Shown here: one piece after another, positions 23,470 to 34,702 of the stretch
Layout of the letters: each line of letters starts with the position of its first letter
How positions within the stretch are numbered: the stretch's first letter is position 1
NCBI GenBank assembly: GCA_963682175.1
Contig: OY821771.1
Location: 10,105,001 to 10,169,000 of the forward strand
Length of the DNA stretch: 64,000 bases
Direction of reading: 5' to 3'
Source of the DNA: Triglochin maritima
Taxonomy: Eukaryota > Streptophyta > Magnoliopsida > Alismatales > Juncaginaceae
The notes under the pieces: generated by a model
Databases searched by the model: none
What the model was told of the DNA's origin: nothing
The model's input: only the letters and a program-made list of their open reading frames with translations
Program-made: the position numbers and the translations under genes

Positions 23470-23690
23470 TTTCCGATCTGCACTTTCTTTGGGTTCGATT
23501 TCTTTTGTTGGTAACTTAACTTCTTCTTCGGCGGTGGAATGTTCACGTTTATCGTTGGAAAATTATTTAAATTATCCTAATAATTATCGTTTTATCGTTT
23601 ATAATTCATTTAATACTTATTTCGTCTAATATCTTAAAATAAGATTTTTGTCTCAATTTTCTTCACATTCTCAGTACCAACACCACGAAA
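23470..23690 (-). promoter_or_regulatory. 5' leader and upstream region of the SWIB gene
   Basis: Only about 220 bp separate the SWIB start codon from MULE-associated sequence at about 23700, so any promoter is short or uses transposon DNA. A pyrimidine-rich leader is visible; no definite TATA box was found. Confidence 0.4.
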
Positions 23691-23739
23691 ATGTCTGACG
23701 AATCGCCTGGATGTGGTGAGGAAAGTGAGGCATAATTTT

Positions 23740-23930
23740 TTTCCGTCTAAGCCGTCTCCCCCAAGGATGGGGCGTCTGACTGTGACACATCCTCTTTGGC
23801 GGGGGCGGCTTAGCCAGACACCCCTACCTTGTCAGCGGCGGCTAAGCCAGACGCCCCATCCTTGGAAGATGCGTCTGGCTTAACCGCTTCCTCCATGATG
23901 AGGCGTCCCAGCCAGACGCCTTTTTTATTT
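23740..23930. repeat. hairpin array, word GGCGTCTGGC / GCCAGACGCC
   Basis: Alternating orientations of GGCGTCTGGC-like 10-mers (GGGGCGTCTGAC, AGCCAGACACCCC, AAGCCAGACGCCCC, TGCGTCTGGCTTA, AGGCGTCCCAGCCAGACGCC) with stem potential, directly upstream of the transposase region. Confidence 0.85.
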
Positions 23931-23959
23931 TTAGTTTATTTATTTAGTGTTATTTTAAA

Positions 23960-25912
23960 TTATTTCAGGTTCCGTTGCAAGATTTTGGTGGTGATGTGGT
24001 AGATTACAATGACTTTTTTGATAGTAAACAAGTATTTACAACAATCGAGGAAACATGTAAATGGACGAAACACGTTGCCATCGGAGCCGTATTTTTTTGG
24101 TAATATCATCCTACAAATAAAAAGCAGATAATCGGATGAATTGTTATCTGAGATGTCATCGCAGAAATGAAATATATTCTTGTGATATGAATATTGCACT
24201 ACGAAAGAACACGAAAAGAAAATGTTGCGGTTGTCGTTTTTTGGTAAAGCTAGTCGAGCGACAGGATCGTGATGAATGAGTCGTTGTTTCTAATAGTACT
24301 CATGGGCAGCACAACCACAGACTTGCAGTTTAACTAGAGGGTCTCCGACAGATCAACAGTCTTAGTTCTGGGGCAAAGCAAATTGTTCGTGATATGATTG
24401 AGGCACAAGTGAGACCACGTAACATCTTGTTGGCAGTAAAGGAGAAATTCCCAGAGGATAATCATAATCAGATATACATTTATAACTTCAGAAAGTACAT
24501 GGGGATGACGAAATCTGAAGACAGGAATCTCGTTCAACAGTTTCTCAGTCAGGCAGTGTAGTACAAGTACTTACATTGGATTATGACGGATGAAGAAACT
24601 AATGTTCTGACTCACGCATGTTGGGCACATCCTACGTCAGTTCAGTTGTTGCACACATACCCTTTTGTAATATGCATGGATTCGACGTATAAGACGAACA
24701 AGTATAATATGCCTTTGTTTGAGATGGTTAGGGTTGCTCCAACAAACATGAATTTCCTCGTCGGCTATGCGATTTTGAAGGATGAGAATCTAGTTACCGG
24801 TGGGTGTTGAAGAAGTTGCGAGATCTGTTATTGGATATTGTTAGCCCAATTGCAATAATAACGAACCGGGAGTTGGGTCTGATGCGACCAGTGACAGAGG
24901 TTTTTCCTGAGTCTGCTCATTTACTTTGCACCTGGAATATCAACAAAGACGTGTACAACTACGCATACCACGTATTCAGCAAGGACACGCAGTTTGCAAA
25001 GAGTTTTAAGCGTAGAAAGTGGAGGAGAGTCATGCTCTCTGATTCACAGACGGATTATAATAGAGTAATCCGTAATCTGAAAGATTCTTTCCAGTCCTGG
25101 TCAGTGCTCACGGAGTATCTGGAAGACACGTAGTTAGTGCACAAAGAAAATTTTGTGTTAAATTTGACGAATAAAGTCCTTCATTTCGGCAACACTACGA
25201 ACTGTAGGGTGGAAAGTGCTCATTCGGCTCTGAAAGAGTGAATTACTACATCGACTGCAGCTCTAGACACTTTTTTCAACCGCGTGAACTCGGCTATTGA
25301 AATGCAGCTGACGAATATTCGGAACTTTCTTGAAGATTCGAGACGTCGAAATTTGACAAACTATATAGGTCCTTGGTATCAGCATATAAATGGTCGAGTT
25401 TCGCATCACTGCTTGTCATTATTGACTCAGGAGTTAAAGAGAATGCAAGACTTAAGTAATCAAGTTGAATATCACTGCGGGTGTGCTTTTCTGACATCAC
25501 ATGGAATTCCTTGTGCATGTACCATGCACAATTGTATTGAGTCATTTTATGCAATTTATTTAGAGCAGATTCATCCATTCTGGTGAACACTTGCCATTGG
25601 AGAAGGAGTTCAGATGTCAGAGTTTGTGGATCAGTCAGCACAAGACGTCGAGCATTTTCGGAAGCTCGTTGATGAGATTTCGGGGAGCGACCCTGCAGTA
25701 ATTCGTAGTGTCTCTCGTATTTTATACACAGTTACACTCGAGCAGTCGAACTATCAAGAACCCACACAAAATACTAAGGTACGAGGTCAACCCAGGGGAA
25801 AGTCGACACGTCGGGACCCGAGTGCCTTTGAGTATGCTGAGCGAGGTGGTGGTCGGTCTTCCAGTAGTGGGAGCAGGATCTGGTTTGATGATATGTTTGT
25901 TGTTACTATTAT
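23960..25912 (+). pseudogene. FAR1-like MULE transposase, broken
   Basis: The N-terminal part (23960-24580) is recognisable only as a stop-riddled frame. The core is clearer: MDSTYKTNKYNMP (first catalytic Asp) at 24676, then a frameshift near 24808. Next come IITNREL, where the second catalytic Asp is replaced by Asn, FPESAHLLCTWNI, and RVESAHSALK (catalytic Glu region, 25212-25240) with nearby stops. A SWIM-type finger CGCAFLTSHGIPCAC follows at 25477-25521. The reading continues through a Gly/Ser/Arg-rich linker (25614-25912) toward the OTU domain, with an intron-like T-rich stretch ending in an AG at about 25970. Confidence 0.85.
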
Positions 25913-25970
25913 TACTTAGTTGTTTGTTGTTATTAATATATATATTGAATTGCTATTTTTTCATCTTATA

Positions 25971-26498
25971 GTGTCCGGACGGATTGACGTGGATAACTTT
26001 TCATATGTTGATAGACTGTCAGGAATCATTTTACCATTTCTAGAGAGGTGGAATGACGTACGTGCTGATGGCAACTGTGGATTTCGATGTGTTGCCGATG
26101 TCTTCCATGGTGGTCAAGACAATTGGTTATACGTCCGTCGTGCGATTTCTAATGAGATAGGTGCGCATCCTATTTATGAGAACGTCTATTAAGGCAATGT
26201 GGTACATGCTCGTCAAAGAATTGATTGGGGGCGGTGGACATTGTGACGAGGATCATTATATGGAGGTTTGGTCCGACTTGTTCCCGATTGTAAAATTTTA
26301 CAAGTGTGTAGTTATGTATTTCTCAATGGAAACAGATGGTTTGTTGTACCCGTGTCTTACTGTGCTACCTTGGGAGAGTCGGTCTGCCATGACGAGGCAA
26401 GTTAGAGAGTTGGTCATTGCTCATTTAGGGAGTTACATACATTTTATTCGTTTGGAATTAGCCGAGAGATTCCCAGTACCTCCTATAGCGACCCTGTG
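25971..26498 (+). pseudogene. OTU-type cysteine protease domain fused to MULE transposase
   Basis: After the intron-like acceptor the frame reads VRADGNCGFRCVADVFHGG (catalytic Asp and Cys of OTU deubiquitinases) at about 26058-26115 and WLYVRRAISNEI. A TAA at 26190-26192 then closes this frame. In another frame LPWESRS and YIHFIRLEL supply the block with the catalytic His at about 26440, and the domain ends FPVPP. All three OTU landmark blocks are thus present in order but separated by a frameshift or stop. OTU domains at the C-terminus of FAR1-like plant MULE proteins are known from other genomes; here the fusion is inferred from order and spacing. Confidence 0.8.
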
Positions 26499-26865
26499 AT
26501 ATCAAATGTGAGATGAGAGTGTTGCTAGATGGGAGACATAGTACGACAGTAGAAGAACGTATTGGGACCGGTTACGTAGTACATTTTGATTGTAATTTGT
26601 AATGCATTTGTAATGTATAATATATTGTGTATTTGTACTTATATTGTGTTGTTTTTTTATCAGATTTTAAATTTAATTTACGTTACATATACCAAACATG
26701 TTTAGGATATGCTCGTGAGAAATAAGTACTAAAAATACGACAGATAAACAAATATGGAGAATATATGTTCGTCAGAAATAAATAATAATAGTACAACAGA
26801 TAAGCAAATACCAACAAATGTAGTTATAGTTCAACATATAATAAAATAAATAATGTGCAAGCCAA
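26499..26865. other. AT-rich spacer between convergent MULE genes
   Basis: AT-rich sequence with no coding frame. It likely holds the 3' ends of both element-encoded genes. Confidence 0.5.
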
Positions 26866-27278
26866 CTATAACTCATCATCTGAATCGTGGTCCGAATTGC
26901 CCAACTGATTGTTCCACTCCTCAATGAGGTCATCTCAAACTGTACATGCAGCTCTCGTCTCCTCGTTCAGCATCCGGTCCATGTGGTGCAAGAACGGTTG
27001 CGTATACTGTATCGCCTTACTCATCCACTGTATGTAACGACCATACTGTTGTCTCGCCTCCTCCTGCGGCTCCAAGTCAAACCGACCCCCATCGTCACTC
27101 TCGTCGTGACTCACTACCTCATCTGAATCATCCTCGTCGCCGAAAGAATCCTCAGGTGTCGGACGACGACGTAAAATACCCCGTCTACGTGGATGACGGG
27201 GACCTGACTCCTCTGGGAAACTATATATAACGCGTAAGGGAATTGATTTCTCTTTTCCTTCACGGTAACCCGATGACT
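26866..27278 (-). pseudogene. small acidic ORF of the OTU-MULE
   Basis: An open minus-strand frame from about 27278 to a stop at 26866-26868 with one internal TGA (about 26943). It encodes about 135 residues with basic RHPRRRGILRRRP, acidic GDEDDSDEVVSHDESDDGG, a helical block (QQYGRYIQWMSKAIQYTQPF) and an acidic end (DHDSDDEL). It has no ATG near its start; a possible acceptor (TATATAG) at about 27230 suggests it may be a downstream exon. Its position convergent to the transposase recalls second genes of some MULEs. I recognise no family. Confidence 0.5.
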
Positions 27279-27459
27279 ATTAATTCAATTTTAGAAATAA
27301 AATTTCGTTAATGGATTTACAAATTGATCATGAAACTAATTATAATAATTAATCAATTTAACTAATTACTAAATTAATTTCACTAATTATTAACTTAATA
27401 ATCAATTTATTTAGCAATTATTACAAATTATAATCAATTTAAATAATTCTGAAAAAATG
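27279..27459. other. AT-rich segment of the MULE
   Basis: AT-rich DNA between the acidic ORF and the right hairpin array, probably promoter or intron of the acidic ORF. Confidence 0.35.
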
Positions 27460-27600
27460 TAGGGGCGTCTGCTGGAGCCGCCTGCCAGTTGGATCGGGCG
27501 TCTCCCGCGAACGCCTGACCCAATTTTTTTAAAATAAATAAAAACTAAACAAATGCATTTTACCATATTCGAGTAGACGGGGCGTCCACTGACTCTTTTC
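27460..27600. repeat. right-end hairpin words GGCGTC...
   Basis: GGGGCGTCTGCTGGAGCC, GGGCGTCTCCCGCGAACGCC and GGGGCGTCCACTGAC repeat the word seen at 23740-23930, marking the other end of the OTU-MULE. Confidence 0.65.
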
Positions 27601-27620
27601 CGGATCTCCGAGACATACTT

Positions 27621-29029
27621 TTGGGTGAATATGAGTGTAATATGAAGATATAGTAGTGTTAGGAGAGTGAAATGAAGAGTTATATAAGTAGAAATGACAG
27701 AAATGCAAAATGGTAATTCACACGGACAATTTAAGTAGTTTTCCGGCGATGAATAACAGTTCAGAAAGTTATTGATCTCAAATGTTGATGAAGAATTCAA
27801 AAGTATAATTTACAATACTATTTCATGTTCAGGTAATAAGATGAAACATACATATTTGAGGGTATACTTGTAAAAGTCACCCTTACTAATATTTGGAAGG
27901 ATCGAGGAATATTATGATAGTTCCAATGGCACATCAGGAACACTTTAGAAATGATGTTTCCCATGCCAATGGTCCCTCGAAAATTTGTCTGTTTTGCTAT
28001 GGTTGACTTCTGGCAAAAACCATGTCCCATTTTGAAGCTTAATTATTTTTTTTGGTGATCTGATTGGAAAAAGGAGTCTTTGGAGACAAAAGTTGTTGAG
28101 ATTTGGTGAGAATTTGAACCAACCTCCACTCCAGGGGACAACTTCTTCGAATCCCACCAACATGTCGAAATGTATGCATTATTTTAATTCACTTGATGAC
28201 ATTAATAAATCGTGTTTGGATTAATAGATATTTTTAATTTTATCTATCCTATATCATCACGTCATCACTCTCCTTTTTAAATATCAAGAATGTGTTTGTC
28301 AGAATTTCATCGTGGATCTTGTCTATCTTAGACAAAAAAATCTCCTAATTGAACTAACACAATTCATGATTAATAGATTATTGGTAAGAGAATGACTTGG
28401 TTGAATTCGACGAGAGACACACAAAAAAACAAATGTAAAGCCTACCAAATACACAAGAGTTGTTTATCGTGAAATCAAATTCCTCCTTAATCAATAGAAT
28501 TCGTAGCTACTATTGAAAAACAAAGTTAGTATGGTTTTAAGCGTCTTTATGCTTTGACTTATATTCGCTTAAATATTATACAATTAATTCCCTGGTCATA
28601 TTTTTATGAAATCGTGTTATGTTGTAATGTTTTTATGGCAAGAAGATGAAAATGCTAATTATTAGTTCTTGTTGTATGATTTCTTACGAACATAAGATAT
28701 TTTGTATAATTATTTTGGTCTCCCTTAATTTTGGGATTATTTATTTGAAATTCAAACCTAAAGTCAAACAAACTTAAATACACAATTGTTATTAAACAAA
28801 CTTAGACATTACACTTGTGTTTGACGACGAGTATAGTCATTTTCTAATGTAGCAGACAAGTAATGTTAAGATATCTTGGCTCAAATGGACATTATTGGTC
28901 TTAATAATAAGGTAAAAATCAGCTGAAAGGAAAGATGCATTAGATCTCAAAAGAAAACATGTAGGGTGTTTACTCCACCTTCAGCATCCACACATCTTAT
29001 CTTAACGTTTAAAAAAGGCATTCACGTAT
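27621..29029. other. unassigned AT-rich intergenic sequence
   Basis: 1.4 kb without a supported gene. A minus-strand frame at 27945-28163 exists but has no recognised motif. No inverted repeats or LTR ends were found. Confidence 0.4.
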
Positions 29030-31135
29030 TGTAACTTCTCGAAACAGTGGAAATTTAAAAATTTAAACAACCCAGAGATTACTAGATAAACTCATCAACA
29101 GGAATGTTACTCATATAAATCAACAGTCGGTGCACCAAAATACAACAAAGTTGTCAAAAGACATGATTACAACAATACAACGAAAGACAAGTACAAGTAA
29201 TCATGACGACCTCGAAAAGTCCGAAGAGGATCCTGACCCCAAAATGTGTGTGTATGCTGTCACCACCCGACAGAACCTACTGCGGTCCTGAAACATGAAT
29301 CAAACAACGATGCCTGAGTCTCCCATTAGGAAACCCCGTATGCCAAACTCGCCTATATGAATGCAACAATACGGTAAATGAACCTACCATACTAGTAGCA
29401 TTTCATATTAACATCTGCAATGCATCAATACTTCCAAAGGTAAACGAAACCTCAGTCCAACAACACAAGGACCCTCAATGGTCAACAAGGACATCAGTCC
29501 AGCAACAACACCGGGTCTCCTCGAAAACCTACCGTAGGCACATACGGTCTTACAGACAGTACGCGCCACACCCCCACACGCGACTACTCGAGCCAAAGGG
29601 ATCGGTGAGAAGCGTTCGCACTTCCGCACAAGGTAACAATGTGGCCTACACCACCTCAACGGAGCCGTAGCCCGGTCGGTCACATCCCAAGATAGGTGCC
29701 CAATCGGGGATCATTGCCGGAACAACATCGGCGGCATCGCCGACACAACATCGGCGGTGCAACATACTCCCGACACAACATCGGACGGCACAACCACAAG
29801 ACGGAACATCGTCGGCACCATCATCGTCGGCAAAAAACCTCAGCGACATCGCCAACACAACCTCGGCGGTACAACATACGTCCGACACAACATCGGACGG
29901 GTCCAGACCGTAGTCTGCAAGGTCATCATGCTCCACGAGACATGCATCAACATGCAATGGGATCCGCGATCCCTTAGGTCTGCTACTCTACAGGGAGTCA
30001 AGCAACAACTCGTCACACCACTGTCCATCACGGAGGTGGTGCGACCCAAGTGTCCACACTCTTCTACACGACGGTCCCTGGACAAGCACGAGCACGTACC
30101 CGCCGTCGCCCCCAGCTCACGCTCTAAGCGAGGACACAGGTTTCCGTGGACAGAGTTGACACAAACACAAAGACCATAAATTCAGTTCTACGTACAAACG
30201 GTCGACCGAAAAAGGCTAACCGGTCGACCGTTCCCAATAGGTTCGGTCGAACAAAAGTCTACAATGGTCGAACTATTCTGTGCATCACTTAAGTCCAAAC
30301 GGTCGGACAACAATCTAAAACCGGTCGACCGAACACGAGGTCAAAATCCGGAGTTGGTCAAAATCATACAAGTCTATTCGGTCGACCGACTCAGGGGTCC
30401 TGGTCGACCGAAAACTACCAGGATCATCTTAATAGTCTACGTCATATAACGGTCGAACAATATAACAAAATCGATCGAACAACATGCATAATAGTCAAGT
30501 ACACTTAAGTTCCGGTCGAACCAAAAGCTAAGGACGATCGACCGAAATCCGACAGAAAACCTCCAACCCACCAGCATACATGCAACTGGTCGACCACCAC
30601 CAGACATCGTTCGACCGGTGTTGGTTAATGTTGGGCAAAACAGTAAAACCGGTCGACCGCTCGAAGGCACCGGTCGACCGTTGGTCGACAACAACCCCAC
30701 GCCTGCCGAGGATTTTACGCCGTTCTCTTGTCGCCACTACTAAGCCGACATACCTCAAGAAGAAGACGAAGCATGCCGGAGTTCGCTCAACGTCGACGCT
30801 CGACAACAACCTCCGCACCCACGTGCCTCACGTTCGCGTCTCCGCGACTCTGAGCTCGCCTCCGCACGCTGGAGTCGTCTCCACCACCTCTGGTCACTTG
30901 AAGAGAAGGAAAGAAATGAGAGAGGTTTGGGTGAATGAAAAGGAAGAAGGAAGGGAGAGAGAGAGAAAAATATTTTTCTCTTAAAACCCCATCATCACAA
31001 CCACCACCAATCACCCTACCACTCAAGCCACTATTCACGCTCCATTCCATGCAACCCACTGTTCACGTTCCCTTCCCCATGCAAAACCTCCACTATTCAC
31101 GGGATTAGTCCTAAGTAAGGGTTATGGTCCTAACA
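29030..31135 (-). mobile_element. solo LTR, Gypsy type related to the Tekay LTRs
   Basis: On the plus strand it starts TGTAACTTCTCG and ends GGTCCTAACA (2106 bp). The left part parallels, at clear divergence, the minus-strand Tekay LTR at 55519 (GGTGCACC, TGATTACA, ACAACGAAAG, ATGCCTGAGT and ATGCCAAACTC occur in the same order). A GGTCGACC array follows, as in the Tekay LTRs. Flanking 5-mers are CGTAT and CATAT (4 of 5 identical), a plausible decayed duplication. There is no internal domain, so it is a solo LTR. It lies 580 bp downstream of the NHX stop codon. Confidence 0.75.
30190..30700. repeat. GGTCGACC palindrome array in the Gypsy solo LTR
   Basis: About a dozen CGGTCGACCG words or half-variants (GGTCGAAC, GTTCGACC) with non-repetitive spacers, in the same relative LTR position as in the Tekay copies. 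Confidence 0.85.
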
Positions 31136-31716
31136 CATATCTTCATGCGTTGATTAAATTAAGTGTGTTAAATAGAGATAAACAAAATCATGTCGACACG
31201 ACGTGAGGAAAATTTGTAAACCAAGGGAAACTTAACCTAATTTCGAATCATAATAGTAAAGTCTAGTATATTCCAAGGGAAGTTTGTACCTAACATCATA
31301 ACAAGTCTCCGTAGACTTCAAGCCTTGAATCAGATGATTAATGTCATCTATCACGTCTTGTATTAGTTGGTCTTATCCATTTCGCCTTTCTTGTAGATTA
31401 TTGACTTACAATGTCTAGTTAAACAACATGCAAAGTAGAGAGATTATGGCAACTCAGGGCAAAACATTACTCCACAATGCCTTGAGGATGGAAGATGTTT
31501 TGTGTGAAAATTTGGTTGGTTCACCATCTTTACATATATTTAGATGGTGAAGAATATGTACAAAATTCTAGTATCAGCATACATTTAAAGCAAAGCCGAA
31601 AAGTTAACCACCCTCTTAATTACTTACCTCATGTACTTACATATCATGCTAATATTCTGAAAGTCAAGTAGCATCAAATTTTTCTGGCAAAAAGACATGG
31701 ATTTTACTTCCTCTCA
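31136..31716 (-). other. downstream region of the NHX last exon
   Basis: Between the solo LTR and the NHX stop codon. No gene is seen; it probably held the NHX 3' UTR. Confidence 0.4.
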
Positions 31717-31992
31717 TCATCCAACTGATGAGATTGGACCACCAAAGACATGTCTCATGTAGGTGTCATCAAACTTTCTCCAGTAGAAATGTATGGTGTG
31801 AGCAGGCCTTTCAAAGAGCATGGACAAGCTATTTTGAACTTGGATAAGCGTCGACGTCGATGCAAATTCGTCTAGACCGAGCAATGGGAGGGTCATGTCG
31901 TCTTTCGGAGAGCCGTTGTGCTGTTGGTTGGTTGCATTGTTGTGGTGAGGAAGGAGCATGCTTATGAGAGGCTTTGTAAGTAATCCAAACAC
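31717..31992 (-). pseudogene. vacuolar-type Na+/H+ antiporter (NHX), last exon
   Basis: After a splice acceptor (CTTAAG) at 31993 the frame reads VFGLLTKPLISMLLPH, the end of the last membrane span. A hydrophilic tail with LPLLGL and FERPAHTIHFYWRKFDDTYM, typical of the cytosolic or lumenal C-terminus of plant NHX1-4-type exchangers, ends VFGGPISSVG and stop at 31717-31719 (91 residues). The exon is intact, but the preceding exons are not present before the retrotransposon at 32261. It is the 3' end of the gene whose first exons lie at 60750-63249. Confidence 0.85.
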
Positions 31993-32260
31993 CTTAAGAC
32001 CACAAAGAACACACAAAAAAACTTAAAATATCGGTTTCCGCCTTCCAAACTAGTTGGTTTGCGCTTCGAATCCAAGAATTAAAAAACATGATTACATGAC
32101 ATAAACATAAACACTCAAATCGTTGTTCTATCGTTGACTTAGATGCTCAATATTTCGTTTTCATGTAGATAGTTATATATCATGTGCTAAATGGCTTTTG
32201 ATGTGTTTGTTTGCTTTTCATCCATTTTACAGATTATTATAACCATTTTACAAGACCAAT
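31993..32260 (-). other. NHX intron remnant
   Basis: Intronic sequence upstream of the last NHX exon, cut at 32260 by the Tekay LTR. No exon is present in it. The 5 bp before the LTR are CCAAT. Confidence 0.6.
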
Positions 32261-32859
32261 TGTGAGATCCTAATCCTAATTATGCCTTAATGATGTTTTA
32301 GGTGGTGATTAGGAGGAGATGGATTGGAGGGCTGAGATGGAGTGTGGATGGATGAGGGGTTGAGATGGATTGGAGATGAGATGGATGGTTGAGATGGAGA
32401 GGAGTTGGATGGATGGTGAGGATTGGATTGGAGGAAGATATTTAGGTGAATTCTCTTTCTCACTCTCACTTCTCCCTTGCCTCTCTCTCCCTCAGTCTCT
32501 CTCCCTCTCCCTCAGTGGTGATCTCTGGCGTGGTGGCGGCGTGCTTCGGCGAAGGGAGGCTCGGGTCTGGGTTGCGAGTTGAGGTGAGTGTTGGCTTCTT
32601 AACCCTTCCGGCTAGTTTTGTTCCCTCCCTCGACCTAACTCGTTTCGGTGGTCTTGGTTGCTCGTGGTTAGGTGGTGGAGGTCGACGGAGGTGGAATCAT
32701 GAGTGTGGATCATCGAGGAGGTGTGGATCGTGGTTTTGCCACGAGGATCGTCGACGGATCGTGATTTAGGTAGGCGTGCTCGTGGAGGCGTCGTCGTGGT
32801 TCTTCAAAGGTTTCTTCAAACCTTCTGGTATGTCAACTCGCTCACTTAAGCAGTGTGAG

Positions 32860-33105
32860 TAGGGGTGAGCAAAATTCGGTTCTGTCCGGGTGTCCGGACC
32901 GAACTGGACCGAACTTTTTTGGTCCGGGAGACCACGACATTTCGGTCTTCGGTCCGGTCAAAGACCGAAATTTTAACGGTTAAATTCGGGTTTTGGACCG
33001 AACCGGACCAAACCAAATTTATTCGGTCCGGTCTTCGGTCCGGGCTTCCGAAAATTTCGGTCTTCGGTCCAGTTCGGTCCGGTCCCAGACCGAAGCTCAC
33101 CCCTA
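32860..33105. mobile_element. 246-bp hAT MITE inside the 5' LTR
   Basis: Ends TAGGGGTGAGC and GCTCACCCCTA are perfect 11-bp inverted repeats, flanked by the perfect 8-bp duplication AGTGTGAG (32852-32859, 33106-33113). The 3' LTR has the empty site with a single copy at about 41003. The interior is made of CGGTC(C/T)GG and TTCGGTC words. Boundaries are therefore certain. Confidence 0.97.
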
Positions 33106-33179
33106 AGTGTGAGTATTTGGAAGTCGACGGTAGGCCTTCCGGCTCGTTGCAAGTAAACGTGCAGCAGATTTTACTGCCT

Positions 33180-33795
33180 GATCGGTCGACCGGTTAGTGG
33201 AAACGGTCGACCGTTCGTATTGAGATTTCGGGTTCTGCCTCACATCGGTCGAAAGATGCCCTTGGGTCGGTCGACCGATCATGCATAGGAGGCAAGCCTG
33301 TTGGTTTTCGGTCGAACGGGACCCCTTCGTCGTTCGACCGTGTGCACTGTCATAGGTCGGTCGGGTGCGTTGACCATCCAAACGGTCGACCGCTCGTTGA
33401 CTTCGTCCGACTGTGACTTAAGTTGGAATAGTGGTCGGTTCGACCGAAGGAGGTTTCGGTCGACCGGACTTGTTGAGGAGCGTGGGGGAATGCTCTGGAC
33501 GAATTCGGTCGACCGAGAGTGCTCGGGGGTTCGACCGGATTCGTTGTGGAGATTGTTGGGCTTGTCCCTGATGACTTTCGGTCGAACGAGACCCCTTTGT
33601 CGTTCGACCGAATGGTCGTTTTGTTCGTGGAATCTGGGAGTTGACCATCTAAACGGTCGACTGTCCCTTGATTTGGGTTCGACCGAACGAGTGTAGATGG
33701 TGGGAATCGGTCGACCGAGGGAGTGCCGGTCGAGGCGATTGCCCTGTGTTTTCGTGATTCGGTCGACCAGGACTTTTGGTTCGGTCGACCTTTTG
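33180..33795. repeat. GGTCGACC palindrome array, Tekay 5' LTR
   Basis: More than 20 CGGTCGACCG words and half-palindromes. Several are arranged as longer inverted pairs such as GGTCGAAC...GTTCGACC around short G/C-rich spacers (for example near 33308-33340). Confidence 0.9.
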
Positions 33796-33894
33796 TGTCC
33801 AGTTTTGCACTATGGAGGTGCGGTTGTTGTGGTCGTCCGTGTGGGGCGAGTTGTGTGACGAGGTCGTTCCGGCGAGTGTGCTAGGGTGCACGAG

Positions 33895-34335
33895 AGTTAG
33901 GTGGTTGGGTGAAAGAGCCCTGGAGCCCTGTAACTGTGTGAAAGCTTGGGTTGGCTGAAAAAGGCCCGAGGCTCAGCTTAGAAATTGTGGCGTTGCGGTG
34001 GTTGGGTGTGTGAGAGCTGCGGTTGGTTGAAAAAGATCTGGAGCCCAGCTAGTCTGTGCGGGGTTGGTTGAAATAGTCCTGGAGCTCCGTAGTGCGTTCA
34101 GGTTGGCTGAAAAAGGCCTAGAGCCTAAGCAGGGACCGCGTGTTAAGGGTTGATTGAAAAGACCTAGAGCCCTTGGACGTTTGGGTTGGCTGAAAAAGAC
34201 CTGGAGCCCTTGGTCGTGTCGTGGTAGCTGCGGTTGGCTGAAAAAGGCATGGAGCCCAGCTTGGCGACGAGTGTGTGTTATGGTGGTTGGGTGAAAGAGC
34301 CCTGGAGTCCAGCCTGTTTGAGATGTTTTTCTTGT
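33895..34335. repeat. tandem repeat GGTTGG(C/T)TGAAAAAG-CCTGGAGCCC
   Basis: Eight or nine imperfect units of about 40-60 bp whose conserved core is GGTTGGCTGAAAAAGGCCTG plus GAGCCC. The same array occurs in the 3' LTR (41868-42305) and twice in the minus-strand LTR (55895-56350, 56780-57135). Confidence 0.88.
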
Positions 34336-34702
34336 AAGTAGAACTGCATGCTAGGGTGCTTTCATTTCCTGCATTATAGAGTTTGGCATACAGGGTTTTC
34401 TTCTGGAAACTCAGGCATTGTTGCATGTTTACTTTCAGGCCGTGATCGGTGATAGGGGGTGGTGACCGAGGAGAGGAGCACCGCTACCGGATCCAGCTTT
34501 CTCTCAGTTGAGGTCGGGTGATTACTGTATCCGTTGTATAGTCTTTTGATGTAATCACAACTTTTGAAATACTTTGATGTTTATATATATATATATATAT
34601 TATATGTTGGTGCACCTGTTTCCTGTTATTTCGTAATATCCTCTGTTGATTGTGAGTTATAATTTTTTTTAAATTCTTCCGCTGTTTGAGGATGTTACAA
34701 CT

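Larger units (their letters stand above)
23690..27620 (+). mobile_element. FAR1-like MULE with OTU domain and convergent ORF
   Basis: The interval is delimited by arrays of the hairpin word GGCGTCTGGC near both ends (23740-23930 and 27460-27600). Between them lie a transposase-OTU gene on the plus strand and a small acidic ORF on the minus strand, convergent at about 26.5-26.9 kb. Exact terminal inverted repeats and the 9-11-bp target duplication were not identified. It sits just upstream of the SWIB gene. Confidence 0.65.
32261..34699 (+). repeat. Tekay 5' LTR
   Basis: 2439 bp, TGTGAGATCC...GATGTTACA. Without the 254 bp of MITE and its extra 8-bp duplication it is about 2185 bp, close to the 3' LTR (2256 bp). 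In order it contains purine-rich GGATGGATG repeats, a CT-rich tract, the MITE, the GGTCGACC array, a GGTTGG-TGAAAAAG tandem array and an (AT)n tract at about 34582-34602. Confidence 0.92.

Noticed and set aside
27945..28163. 72-residue minus frame
   Set aside because: No motif, no splice context and an AT-rich surrounding; too weak to call a gene.
29646..30179. Frames with Cys/Val or His/Thr repeats
   Set aside because: They derive from an ACAACATCGG-type short repeat inside the solo LTR.
32287..32582. Frames rich in His/Pro/Ser or Ser/Leu near the LTR start, repeated at 40457, 58227 and 59097
   Set aside because: They are produced by GGATGGATG and CT-rich simple repeats in the Tekay LTRs.
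33301..33696. 131-residue frame in the 5' LTR and homologous frames at 41197, 41529, 56301, 57140 and 59826
   Set aside because: GGTCGACC arrays give long stop-poor frames (V-D-R or R-S-T repeats) in several frames of both strands; no conserved protein is implied.
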